Source: Euperipatoides rowelli (taxonomy: Eukaryota; Onychophora; Udeonychophora; Euonychophora; Peripatopsidae). From it: a DNA stretch of 21,050 nt. The notes under the pieces were generated by a model. It made no database searches and was not told the origin of the DNA. It saw only the letters and a program-made list of their open reading frames with translations. The stretch lies in assembly GCA_003024985.2 (NCBI GenBank), contig PXIH01S0000173.1; one strand, written 5' to 3'. Position numbers and translations under genes: made by a program. This document shows, one piece after another, positions 8,624-19,662 of this stretch (its first letter is position 1; each line of letters starts with the position of its first letter).

Positions 8624-9013
8624 GTAGAGTAAGAGCTGTATTATTATTGGTGGAGGTTTAATATATTATATAGTATGAAATTTGTAAGAAATGTAAAATG
8701 CGGGCAAATTTAAGAAAAGTTTGATTTTCCAGCATATAATATTGATTAGCAGATTGCATAAATTAGTATTTTCATAGCTCAATTGGGGAAATTCCATAAA
8801 CCTTAAGATAAAAATGTGACGATTATCTGCCAATTCTGTTCTAGTGAACTACCTTTGTGATATGGCTCATGATTTACTCTTAAATTCAAAGCATTATAAG
8901 TCTGTAACATCAAAGTTACATAGGGCTAATAACTAGTTTCTTTATATTCATTAGTGACTCATTACCTTCTAATATTGAAAGTAATGTGATAGTAAAAAAA
9001 AAGGAATGGTTTA

Positions 9014-9115
9014 ACTACTGTATATATGTTTTTTTTCACGAATAGTTATTTTTGCGTTTTTACTATCTAACACATTCGCAAATTTTTGAATTCACGTTTG
9101 AGATTTTAAAATTTC
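9014..9115 (+). repeat. Dispersed repeat starting TACTGTATATATG, copy 1
   Basis: The segment begins ACTACTGTATATATG, followed by a T run, then TTCACGAATAGTTATTTTTGCG and a later ATTCGCAAAT. The same series of words appears in reverse orientation at about 10560-10655. Frequent TTCGCGAA-like words are typical of a small dispersed repeat family. Copy boundaries are approximate. Confidence 0.55.
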
Positions 9116-9516
9116 TGATAAAAAGCTCTGTTAATATAATAATAATAAACCTTCTTTAAAACATTAATTTTGTTTACTGCAATTTATCTTAAAACAGAAT
9201 TAAATTGTTCCTCTTTAAGACAAATATTAAAATACACTCAAAAAAATTTGTAATAAAATAGATTCCCTTTATTTCAAACAAAATAATGAAAATAATTTTT
9301 CTATTCGATCTTTTTTTTTAATATATTCCCATAATATTATTATTCTTTTCCGTTATCAATAACGATGTTTTGTTTTTTTTCCCCTGCAAATAATAATAGA
9401 ATATAGAAAATAAATTATGTTGATTACTATAGATACTGTATTAATAAACTTGTTAATATCAACACTGCATTATAAAGGTGCCGGCATTACTGAAATCTAA
9501 TCTGACTGTGAGTTCC

Positions 9517-10111
9517 TTAAAGTGTATTATCAATGCTCATTTTAACAATATTTAAATTGTATTATTTTTACCTAAAAAGTCATGTTTCATTCATCATTTC
9601 TTCCCATTCAATCTTCATAATAAGAGATATCATTTTATCAGACATGTTTTCCGCACGTATGAAATTATGCATACGTCACTGGCGAGTTTTGAAGAAAATA
9701 TTGTGAGATCTTATTGACAAGCAACAATTGCTAAGGAATTTGATTCATACCTCTAGTGCCATTTTCCCTCGAAATTCATTTTCTTGAGAATACCAGATAT
9801 TAAAACCTTAACATAGAATACTTTACCTCATGTTTTAAAATGCCATCTAATAAATGTATTGTTGAAAATCGGAAAACATGCACTCCAATTCTACTGTCGT
9901 ATGCTAAGGAAGCTTTAATTATGGGATACTACAAACGAGATTTAGTATTTCATGACGTATGTATACTTTCATCCGTACTGAAAACGTATGATAAAATGAT
10001 ATCTGTATTATGAAGATTGAATGGGAAGAAATGATGAATGAAACATGACTTTTTAGGTAAAAATAATACGATTTAAATTTTATTAAAATGAGCATTGATA
10101 ATATACTTTAA
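9517..10111. mobile_element. Fold-back (long inverted repeat) DNA element, ~595 bp
   Basis: Left arm 9517-9678 and right arm 9953-10111 are inverted copies of about 160 bp, with most bases identical. The block CCTAAAAAGTCATGTTTCAT and the following ATTCAATCTTCATAATA are unbroken in both arms. The spacer of about 275 bp has no coding frame. Both ends finish in TTAA (9517-9520, 10108-10111) followed inward by AGT(G/A)TATTATCAATGCTC. TTAA at each end would fit a piggyBac-type target, and TA would fit a mariner-type target, but because TTAA is self-complementary the target cannot be told from the arm. I read it as a non-autonomous element; the superfamily is open. Confidence 0.75.
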
Positions 10112-10559
10112 TTAAATTAAATTTTAGCCCTTCCCCTTTTCTTTAAACTGAAAAATACTGTATTTTAGTATTAACTTGCATAAATCACTGGTCAAATGAG
10201 GAAACATAGAGCAGAAAGTGTTTTTCAACCAAAGAACTTCAAAAAGGTAAAGGCATTTCTTCTGCAATTAACTTTGACTTGAAACAAAGTCGTTATCAAG
10301 GCAGCATGGCTTGTACAATACATCAGTGAAATAATAATAAAAAGGATTTGCTTATTATTAATCTGATTAAAAAAAAGCCTTTGAAGAATTTGAAATGTAT
10401 ATCATTTTCTCTTTTTTTATAAATGTTTTTCTTATTTGCTAGTGTTGCACTTAGTTTAAAAACAAAATAAATGACCTGTTGAATTTTTTTTTCATTAAAA
10501 AAGTTAGTACACTTTATAAAAAATTAAAGATTTAGCCCGTTGAATGTTTTTAATGAGTA

Positions 10560-10655
10560 TTAATATTTGCGAATCTTTATTTTCGCGAATATATGANTGC
10601 CNCNAAACTNGNGAAAATATTACTCTCGCGAAAAAATCCATATATACAGTATATT
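10560..10655 (-). repeat. Dispersed repeat, inverted copy 2, with ambiguous bases
   Basis: Read on the minus strand the copy begins ATACTGTATATATGGA, then a T run, CGCGAGAGTAATATTTTC, and later TTCGCGAAAATAAAG, matching the order of words in the 9014 copy. Five isolated N bases (10597, 10602, 10604, 10610, 10612) lie inside it, mostly at CG-like positions, suggesting conflicting reads from related copies. Confidence 0.55.
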
Positions 10656-10715
10656 ACTAATTATTTTTGGACTTCATAAATCTCCCTATATCCTTAAAAA
10701 TTTAATTAATATTCT

Positions 10716-10951
10716 NNNNNNNNNNNNNNNNNNNNNNNNNNNNNNNNNNNNNNNNNNNNNNNNNNNNNNNNNNNNNNNNNNNNNNNNNNNNNNNNNNNNN
10801 NNNNNNNNNNNNNNNNNNNNNNNNNNNNNNNNNNNNNNNNNNNNNNNNNNNNNNNNNNNNNNNNNNNNNNNNNNNNNNNNNNNNNNNNNNNNNNNNNNNN
10901 NNNNNNNNNNNNNNNNNNNNNNNNNNNNNNNNNNNNNNNNNNNNNNNNNNN
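10716..10951. other. Assembly gap (236 N)
   Basis: A continuous run of N. Its true length may differ, and any frame crossing it is meaningless. Confidence 0.99.
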
Positions 10952-12520
10952 AAGTAATAATTTTAAAATATGAATTAAAATGAATTTTGTAGTGTTTAAA
11001 TTTTTTTTTAAAAAGAAATTATTTTCCAGTATGTCATTTGTAATAAGGATTACAAAGAAGGGTACTGGTATACAAAACTTGCACCTCTTAATCAATGATT
11101 TGGTTAATCAATATGATGGAGTACCATAATCAAATAATCCTGTTTGAATGTTGAATTATTTTTTAAAATAAGAATCAATGGTTCTAAAGTCACCAAATTC
11201 AAGGCAATTTTGAAGAATTTTGGTTTATTTTAAAGAATGTGAGAAGATTTGTTATTATTTATTACCCCCATCTCTTTCCCGTGAGGATTCTAGCCATGTT
11301 TTATTTATTTTTAACTAAAGACATAATACTTTGAGGAAGAAAAAAAAATCAATCGATATTTCACTAATCATAAAATTGTTACAATTAGTAAAATCAATAA
11401 ATCGATTTAAAGGATAATAAAAAAAAAAAAAAATTTTATTGCATTTTTTTTTTTTTTTTTTCGCCTTCAGCCAAATATTTTTCCTACAACAGTTTGGATT
11501 CTGTAAAAAAAATGGATGGAGTTTTTTATATATATCATATTTTTATACCATACTTATTATAAAGAAGAAATCTTAGCATATAATGTTATAAAACAACAGC
11601 ATTGTATGGTCCACACTCCACACTAAATAACTTTAGGTGAAGCCTTTTTCTGCTACTGGTATTAGCCAAAAAAGTAAAAAATATCACCGTGCATTACCAT
11701 TTTTGTCAATCCATTTATAAACTAAACCAGTAAGCTTCGGCAGAACACAAAGTCATTTTTTATATCTCGTTCACCATTGGAATATTCATTAAAAAAATAC
11801 ACAGCCACAAAATTGCTGCATATACGGCTACATTTTTATTAAAGTAGTAATTATAAAATTTTAAGCAAACAATGGATTATTGCAAAAATCTTAAAGCCCA
11901 TGCACTTGAATTCTGCTTCCAGAACTTTAGAAATTCCATATGTTCAATGTGGATTGATCAACTTGAACAGATTAACAATTCTGTTTGAAATTGCTTGTAT
12001 TTTATACTTTTATTTTGTAAGTATTAGACTGTCATAAAGCTGGCTACATTCATTATTCATTTTTTGATTTTTTTTTTTTTTTTGCCTCCATGCTTTCAAA
12101 AGTTATTGATTTTTAGTTACTATTGATCAGTAAAAATATTTTATTCTCTTATCAAAATAGTTGTGATTTGACATCAAATAAGCTATAAATAATTTGAGCA
12201 TTGCCTTTTGCATTTAGATTTTTTGTACACACTGGCTGTTAATTTTTTAAGTCGAGCACTACATTGAAAGCAATTTATTTTTACAGCCTTAATGATTTTT
12301 GAATTGTGGTCACCTGCTTTCTCAAATAATGTCCGTTAACAAACGTACCTCCACCATTACAACTCCAAAATTATGAATTGCTAATTAGGTTAGGAAGATA
12401 AAGATAGCAAAAATGTCATGTCTATCTAAATTTGAAACTGATGAAATAGAATCATATAATCCCATCTTACAAGTCATTTCTAGGATCTATTGATTGTGTG
12501 TGAAACTACAATAAATGGTT

Positions 12521-12810
12521 ATTTTGGCCAAGGAGATTTTAGCGATGACATTTTTGCAAATTCTTTGCATCAGACATTTTGGCAAAGGGAGGTTTTAGAG
12601 AATGAGATCGGTGGTTTTGTGGAAAGGGGTTAGGGTTAAAATACACAAACACCCGCTAAAAATAACTATAGGATAATAAGGCTAATTAATTTTGGCAAGG
12701 AAATTAAACAAAAAAGAACAAAAAATAAACTTAATTAAAATTTCGGACCCCTGTCTCCATGGCCAAAATTTCCAATGCAAAGAATTCGCCAAAATCTCCA
12801 AAGCCAAAAT
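12521..12810. repeat. Divergent inverted-repeat element (MITE-like)
   Basis: The left arm (12521-12592) reads ATTTTGGCCAAGGAGATTTT...AATTCTTTGCAT...ACATTTTGGC. The right arm (12749-12810), reversed, reads ATTTTGGCTTTGGAGATTTT...AATTCTTTGCAT...AAATTTTGGCC. The left arm has about 14 extra bases before AATTCTTTGCAT. The 156-bp spacer has no coding content. No clear target duplication is visible, so class and exact ends are uncertain. Confidence 0.55.
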
Positions 12811-13291
12811 CTACATCATCAATTCATTCAATTCTTAAATATTTTTAAAGGTAGTTAAAAATTTTGAGAGATTATTTCATTCATAAATAATTTAATAAAT
12901 AGCTTGATTAAATTCAAATAATATCCATATTAGTCTGCAGAGATTAAGCTGGGCAAAAAATATAATGAGCCATTTTGCTAATTAAAGTAGACAAATTTTA
13001 GCAAAAATGTAATGTTTATAGCAAAATAAATGTTAATACTAAAATTATCATTATAAAAGTGGTAGGCATATTTGAAAATACATAAATAGCATTTTGACTA
13101 ATTATGCTGAGCCAAAAATTAGCAAAATCTTAAATTTATTAGCATTTAGCTAAAATGCGAGTGGCAGCTTAAACCCTGAGTCTGTATTAAAAATATTTGT
13201 CGTCCATTTTTCTTAATTCAGATCAAATGTTAATTGAGCATTAGTGTTTGGCAAATTAGATATCAGCGTTTTGTCTGTAATCAAAAATTGT

Positions 13292-13299
13292 GATTTAAG
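13292..13299. repeat. Left 8-bp target-site duplication GATTTAAG
   Basis: GATTTAAG lies directly before the CAGTGCTGTGAA end at 13300 and is repeated exactly at 13724-13731. Confidence 0.9.
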
Positions 13300-13723
13300 C
13301 AGTGCTGTGAATCTGAGGGTTTCGTTTTACCCTAAGCGACTGCAAAAGTTACCCTAGATTTCCCTAAATTTTTAAAATTTTACCCTGACATTTTAGAATA
13401 CGACCGTTAGTATATTATTAGTAGTATTAAGTCTGCTGGTGATAGTATTAAAGTGAACTGATGCTAGGCGTAAAGCCAGACTCTTTTATTGCAATGACCA
13501 ATGGAAATACACAAAGTACATGTAAGGACTACAAATTTGTAATTCTTGACTGTATTAGTGAGAATTTCTTAAATTAAAGATCCTTTTTGTATTTTTTTGT
13601 CAAATTTTTGTGTACTTAATTGTATGACCATTACCCTAAAAATATCCCTAAAACTCACTTTACCCTAAACTGTACCCTAGACTCTACAAAATAGGGTAAT
13701 TACCCTAGAATTTCACAGCATTG
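13300..13723. mobile_element. hAT-type MITE, 424 bp
   Basis: The element starts CAGTGCTGTGAATC and ends with the near reverse complement GAATTTCACAGCATTG, and it is bounded by a perfect 8-bp duplication GATTTAAG. CAG-type ends and an 8-bp target duplication are the defining features of the hAT superfamily. Inside, TACCCTA-like words cluster near both ends (13329-13385 and 13632-13705) in mostly the same orientation, giving repeated subterminal motifs of the sort hAT transposases are known to bind. No transposase frame exists, so the element was mobilised in trans. The intact target duplication with mismatched termini suggests moderate age. Confidence 0.88.
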
Positions 13724-13731
13724 GATTTAAG
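13724..13731. repeat. Right 8-bp target-site duplication GATTTAAG
   Basis: Exact copy of 13292-13299, directly after the ...CAGCATTG end of the hAT-type element. Confidence 0.9.
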
Positions 13732-14082
13732 TTGAAAATTGCTCATCCTTAGTTACAATAATGGAATTGCATGAACTGGACTTTGGTCTAATCACTTATA
13801 ATGTATGGACAATCGATACAATATAATATTTTATTTATATACATCGTTATTCTTTCGCCATAGTTTACATATAAATTATGATTCAAAATTACAGCCAAAC
13901 TGATAGCTTCCAACACACAGTCAATAATATAAATTTTGCAATTGCTATTTAAATTTTAAAAAGCAAATAACCTAATTATTCTTAGATAGAAAATTAATGT
14001 CTTTTGACAGTAGATGGCAGCACAAAAAAGTTGATACAATGACAGTTGTTTAATATTCTTATTAAAGTTTTTTTTTTTCCAG

Positions 14083-14178
14083 TTGGAGAAAGATGATCAT
14101 GATTGGAATAAAAACTTCATACATTTAACAAGGATCACTGAGAAATTAAATCTCATCAAGTCATTTGAAGCTTTTTAA
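14083..14178 (+). CDS. Possible cryptic or alternative terminal exon, 31 codons plus stop
   Basis: A T-rich tract ending TTTTTTTTTCCAG at 14082 makes a strong acceptor. Directly after it, 31 codons open in phase 0 (LEKDDHDWNKNFIHLTRITE and EKLNLIKSFEAF overlapping by one residue) and end in TAA at 14176-14178. An AATAAA overlaps the stop (14177-14182) and another follows at 14204-14209. The preceding actinin exons at 8442 and 8623 also end in phase 0, so splicing would be in frame and would give a short protein with only the actin-binding domain and a charged tail. The residues are less A/T-driven than neighbouring chance frames. I recognise no family. It may equally be a remnant of another gene or chance. 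No downstream GT-rich element was verified. Confidence 0.25.
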   Translation: MEKDDHDWNKNFIHLTRITEKLNLIKSFEAF

Positions 14179-16629
14179 TAAATTTAATTATTTAGACTAA
14201 AGTAATAAACATATGTTTTTTGTATACAGTATATACAAGCTTCAGTTAATGATTTATGTTTTTGTTTAAATAAATATTCCCAAGTCAATTTTTTTTTCTT
14301 GAAAAAAAAAAAATATTGTAGACCTTTTAACTGTCTCAGTTCACTTATGTAAATAAAATAAAATGTTAAAAAATAGGAATTATTATGTGGGGTGAATGAA
14401 TAATTATTAAGGAAGCATGAAGTGTTTAGAATTAATGGACGAGTTGTTGTTATTACTGAAACAATAGTTGCTGGGGAGAATTGTAACGTGGAGTTCTCTA
14501 TCAGTATTAGATTATTTATGCCATTTATTGTCTAATATTTAATATTCAAGTCTTTATTAAATTTATTTAATCAACATTCTATTTAAATTTAATTTAAATT
14601 ATCATTATTAGTGTTAACCTGTTTAGTATTTATTTAATTTTCAATTATGTTTATTATTTAATTATTTTCTTAGATTCTCATTATTTTTCTTATTCTTCTT
14701 TTCTTATTGGTCATTTATTCCATTTTTTTTAAACTTATTATTATTACATAATTGTTTATTCTGCAACCCATTTATTTATTTGTACATTGTTTAAGTAATT
14801 TGCTTTTACAATTTCTCGTTATATACTGTTTATTCCTACTGAGTTTAAATGTGAATAGTAGGCCTAATTAAAAAATAATTGCAGCTAGATTTCATAGTAT
14901 TGAGAACAGTCATTCTTACAATAAACTTATAATACAATAACGATATGCATAAACCATGAAATTAGTCACACTCTTCAATGAATTTGTTCATTTTGGCAGA
15001 TTCAATTATTTAAAGCAGTTTTATTCAATCCATTTTAATTATTTCATCTAATATTAACTGAAATTATTAAGAGCTATTGCAATCAATTCACCAGCATAGA
15101 AGTACAATTCAAAACAGTAATAAAATCATCACTATGCTCCATTTAAGCAAAAAAAAAAAAAACTTTGAAAAAAATTCTATCAAAAATAAAGAAATAGCGG
15201 TTCTTTTTTGATTGCATAAATAATTATAACGTTGTTAGAAAATAATTTTAAATAAAAAAAAAATTAAAGGATGCTAAATATTCAGATTTTTTTAATCAAA
15301 TTGTTTATGTAGAACAAGTTCAACAAAAATTGTGTGCGTGTGTGCATGCGCTCGTACGCTTGAAGCTCACAACTGTTTCATGTGCTGTCCACAACCAAGA
15401 AGGTGATCAGCCTGCCCAACATGGCTTAACACAATAATGTGTTGTGGAAGTAAACAGCAGAAGCACCTAGAAATGGGATGCAATTATCAACATTTTACCA
15501 CATTTTAACTACTGCACATCTATTTCTGTCATTTTACGGAATGGCTGACCAGAAATTGATCAAAATTATTGAAATCCATCAAAAAAGGATTATTTAACCC
15601 GTTCATCATCTTAAGATTGGGGCATAGTGGGTTTAATACGTAGTTCGAGTTAGGGTTCAGGGTTACGGTAATAATAGAACTAAATTAAAAAATAATGATG
15701 CTATTCATTTGATCATGTGACTAAAATGTTGATAATTACATCCTGTTTATAGTCCTTGTAAACAGTACTTGAACAAAAGATCTTCAAGTGATCAAGAACA
15801 TAAATAAATACAAGATAACGATTTGTTATACATACAATATATAGAGTATTATACTATAGTTGAGAAAGTGTATTCTTAAATATAGTTGTTTACTGGTACA
15901 TTTATTAAAATAAATAAATGGGATCTTATTCAATTAATAGAATTTGTTTATAAGATTAACAACTGAATCATTTATTTGGAGAGCTAATTATAAAGATTCA
16001 GCTTCGTTGAACTAAACAATATTTTAAAAAAATCTCATTTTCAACTAAATTGTAATTGATTTTATGTATTTTAAATTAAAATTTTCTTTTTAGAAAAGGA
16101 ACTAATATTTAGTCTTTAATACAAACTGGAATGTAGATTTTTTTTTTTTTGATGAAGCAGATTAATTATTTTTACGAGTAAAATGTAAAATTTATTTGTC
16201 CAAGAAGTGAAAGTCTTAAATTGTAGAACTTTGTTGACATGAGGCGCTAAATATTGAGAAAGTAAGAAACAAACTTAAAAATATATTAACAAAGATCAGT
16301 AATTGTAGATCTTATTTATATACATTTTTTGTTTTGACTTTTTTAATATTTAAGGCATTCTAACACAACCAGTTCTCCAATTTAGTATGCAATTTTCATA
16401 TGCAATATTCGTCAACATTTCATTAATATACAGTATGAAATAAATATAATTTATTACATATTGATAATAGAATGTTTCTATTATTTTATTTGTTTATCTT
16501 TTTGATATTTGCTTGTTAAATTACTATACATTATATTGTTATTTGTTTATTATAAACTCTTGTGACCAAATGTGACAAACATTACTTGACTCAGTTATTG
16601 GGACAAAGGTTAGGACTGTTACAAGACTA

Positions 16630-17900
16630 CTTAAACTTTAAACACAAAAATAGTTGACACATTATTTACTATTTTTTAATATTCTGATTAGTTTTTTTTT
16701 TTCGTTTAAAAATTAAGTAATTATTGATTTATTAAACCCTATTTCCCTTTCGGCTATCTAAATACGTAAATTATATGGGTGGGGGTGGGGAGGCGCTACT
16801 TTCCTGCATAGCTCATTCTAATTTTATACTTTTACTTCTTGACAGTGCAGGATATTTAATACGTTAAGAAAAGAAAATAGTCCAAAATATATATATATAT
16901 TTTTAAATTTTAAACAGTAGGTTGTATTTATGATTAAATATAATAATTCAATCACAGACTGAACAAAAAGTGTACTCAAATAATTAATAAGGGGTTATAT
17001 AGAACTCATATAGCCAAATTATAGCCTAGGTCTAATCTCCTTTTTGGAGCGAGTGCGTTTTGATATGTTTAGTTCTGGGACTGTATCTTTTAATGTGGTA
17101 GCGCAGGATTGATGAAATTTTTTTTAAAATAAAGCCAAAGCTTATTCAATGGTAAATGTCGACAAACATAGAGTATGTCTATTCTGGCTAAAGATTAAAA
17201 AAAAACAAGTAATTGAGACAACACTGGACATTTTGTTAAATGGGGAGTAGTTTTTGATTAGTTTTCTATTGAATCATTTTATTTAATCATTATTATAACA
17301 GTCTCATGTTTTAAAATTTTTAAATATATATACAATTTTTTAATGATTTAAATTACTATATCAACATAGCCTAGAGGCATTAATTTGTAATTTTGGTTGC
17401 ATCAGCAGGATGAAATGTAAAAAAAAAAAAAAAAAAAAAAAGATTGAAAACTAAAACAGCTGAAGTTGGGCATTTTTGTGTTAATTAAACATCATTCATA
17501 TTTCAAGAAAACATTAAATATTGTAAATGAGCTCAGATTATAGTTTTTACCAGGGTGACTTCTAGTTTTACATTAATTTAAATCAAATTTTTTTTATATT
17601 TCAAAATAAAGATAAATCATTTTATTTCCTGCATGGTGTGATTATTAACTAATAAAATTTAAGATTTATTCAATATTTTAACTTAAAAACAACTTGAATT
17701 TATAAAAAAAATATTGTTACATTTTGCAAAAGAAGCGCTTACCCACATAGCTTTTAATGATATTTAAATAGCGAAAAGGGAGTTGGGTCTAATAAATCAA
17801 TAATTACTTAATATTTAAATGATTTAAAAAACAAACTGATCAGAATATTTAAAAATAGTAAATAATATGTCAGCTAAATGTCTTTTTTTTTAATTTAAGT
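16630..17900. mobile_element. Long inverted-repeat element, ~1.27 kb, no coding frame
   Basis: The arm at 16630-16805 contains ATTATTTACTATTTTTTAAT, ATTCTGATTAGT and AAGTAATTATTGATTTATTA. The arm at 17726-17900 carries the same series in reverse complement with substitutions and small gaps, to about four matches in five. Both inner ends reach a GCGCT/AGCGC word. The 920-bp spacer contains a 23-base A run (17419-17441) and an AT microsatellite near 16888-16902, with no transposase frame. The outer edges fade gradually, so ends and target duplication are unresolved. I read it as an old non-autonomous DNA transposon. Confidence 0.65.
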
Positions 17901-18063
17901 GTTATTGTCGCGAATACATGCTACAATATGTGCCACTATTTCATTGTAAATAAATTAATACTGTTTATCAAAATGTTAATAAATCCATTTTATATAAACA
18001 GCACATATACTACATCTGTAAGTTATTTAATTGATAATTTATATAATTTTTATTCTTATTTAG

Positions 18064-18156
18064 GCGGAAACTGCTGCCAATAGAATCTGCAAGGTATTGA
18101 AGGTCAACCAAGAAAATGAACGTCTAATGGAAGAGTATGAACGTCTTGCCAGTGAT
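18064..18156 (+). CDS. ACTN: Alpha-actinin exon: neck between CH2 and first spectrin repeat
   Basis: This 93-nt exon encodes 31 residues, [18 protein letters not shown] then [13 protein letters not shown], which match the strictly conserved neck of alpha-actinin where the CH2 domain passes into the first spectrin repeat. The acceptor is TTCTTATTTAG at 18063 and the donor is GAT|GTAAGT, a full consensus. Entry and exit are both phase 0, so it joins in frame to either alternative exon at 8442 or 8623. Animal actinins continue with LLEWIRRT; no exon encoding that is present up to 21050, so the following intron is at least 2.9 kb. The helix-rich, charged composition suits the semi-flexible hinge that orients the two actin-binding domains in the antiparallel dimer. 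No truncation or anomaly is seen. Identification is near certain from the motif; paralogue number is unknown. Confidence 0.97.
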
Positions 18157-18193
18157 GTAAGTTGGCATTACAGAATCATTTAATTAAAATAAG

Positions 18194-18360
18194 GGAGCCG
18201 AACCTGAACCGTAAACTGGAAATAAAACGTTATTTTTTCTGAATCTGAACCCGAATCAATATAAATTTTATTCAGTGGAACTGAATATGGAATTGAACCA
18301 TTATTTTTTCCAATTGGTTTGAGTTCAACAATGGTTCCAACTGAATAAAAGTTTTAATAT
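18194..18360. repeat. GAACC-rich fold-back repeat
   Basis: The segment is dense in GAACC/GGTTC words (GCCGAACCTGAACCG, GAATCTGAACCCGAA, GGAATTGAACC) and folds on itself: TTTTATTCAGTGGAAC (about 18268) pairs with GTTCCAACTGAATAAAA (about 18333), with one extra T. This resembles a small MITE-like repeat. A related GAACCTGAACCGAACC cluster lies at 19716-19800. Confidence 0.5.
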
Positions 18361-19353
18361 ATAATATTGATTTATTAAATTTCTGTAGTTACAGTATAAT
18401 ATGAATTTTAACATGTAAAAGTGTTCTATATCAGTGCTTTTTTTTTATAATTGATTTACGTTTAGTTTTACCTAAAAATATTTGTTTAATTTATCATCAA
18501 ATTGGAATATTTTATCTTAAACATATAAATATTCGCAAGTTTGTACTATGTTTATAAAAAATATAAACCGGCCTATGACGTCAAATTGACGTAGCCAAAA
18601 GATAAAATCTTGCTAGAGTAAATAGCATATCTGGGATCCAGACGTTAGTCATGACTTCATTACGTTATTGTTTAGAAAACTAGTTAACAAAAGTGTTTAT
18701 TACTTAAGTTTTAAGAAGAAAAAAAAGAACAGAGAAACAAGTTACCTTCTTCGCATCAATATAAAATCCATAAAATTTTGAGATAATTCTTGGGATTGAA
18801 GTTGAAATCAATTTTAAGAAAAAAAAACCTTGTGTATACCAAAATTCCAGAAGGCTTTTGTACGTTATTAACTCGACACGAAGATAACAACTTGTTAACT
18901 ATTATTTCCAAAGTTTTTAATAATACTTCTTAAACATTCTTAGAGATTATATTATATGTTAAACTTTGAATCACTGATCTACATTATGATTGGTCTGTGC
19001 AGGAAACGGCGTCTGGTCTGACAACCACTAACTGGAATCCACAAGAGATCTTTCTGGCAAAATTATAGATGTGGAGTCACTAGCTGGTTTGATATTTTGA
19101 TACATATTGGCATAAAAGTCGAATTTCGATGTATTTATGGACCGAATATAACAAATTGATTAATTAAACAAGCATTTTCTTTACAAAAATACACCTAAAA
19201 TCAATGAAATTGAAATAGGCATTGATAAACCACTTTAAAAGCTAGAGCCACTAAGTTTTAGTGTCGTCAGGGCCCTCACTAAAGCTCTGTTGTTAAGGGA
19301 GGGGGAGGGGAGAGAATCTGGCAAAATTGCCAATTCAATACATTATTTTTAAA

Positions 19354-19662
19354 TTTCAATAGTTGAAACTTTAAACAATAAAGCATGTGTTAAATTCTGC
19401 ACATTATTTTTTTTCATTAGAGGAAACAATCAAAGTATTAAATTCTGTACTTTTTTCAGTATTACCTGAATAAACAATAAAAGTATAAGTCTATAATAAA
19501 TTTTATAAGTTATTTTTCATTAGTTAAACAAAAAAGGTATGTTTTAAATTCTGAATGTATTTATTTTTTTCATAGTAAAACAAAAGTATGTACTATATTA
19601 AATTTGTGCATTTTATTTTCATTAGTAAAAACAGTAAAATATGTGTATTAAATTCTATATAT
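19354..19662. repeat. Degenerate ~50-bp minisatellite, about six copies
   Basis: The word TTAAATTCTG or a variant recurs at about 19390, 19438, 19494, 19543, 19598 and 19648 (spacing 48 to 56 bp). Each time it is followed by a T-rich block, TTTTCATTAG and AAACAATAAAAGTATG. Variation among units is high, so the array is old. It ends in a C run at 19665-19676. Confidence 0.75.

Larger units (their letters stand above)
8624..18063 (+). other. 9.44-kb alpha-actinin intron rich in inverted-repeat elements
   Basis: The interval runs from the donor GTAGAG at 8624 to the acceptor TATTTAG ending at 18063. No rod-domain exon is expected here because the flanking exons already join to give the standard residues ...[17 protein letters not shown]. 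The repeats and one exon candidate inside are listed separately. Stretches not otherwise listed (8624-9013, 10112-10559, 10952-12520, 12811-13291, 14179-16629, 16806-17725) are AT-rich with homopolymer runs and show no gene. A weak partial duplication of a GCTAATTA..TTAGCAAAA theme lies at about 12969-13160, and an imperfect hairpin at about 11345-11410. Confidence 0.85.

Noticed and set aside
10706-11095. 129-codon minus-strand frame
   Set aside because: Most of it is the N gap, so the openness is an artefact.
13320-13705. Interstitial telomere repeat (TACCCTA words)
   Set aside because: The words are irregularly spaced, not a TTAGGG tandem array, and fall inside a bounded hAT-type element.
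19001-19068. Possible exon after CTGTGCAG, starting ETASGLTT, as a copy of the AETAAN exon
   Set aside because: Only four or five residues resemble the neck exon, no donor follows in frame, and a stop comes after about 21 codons.
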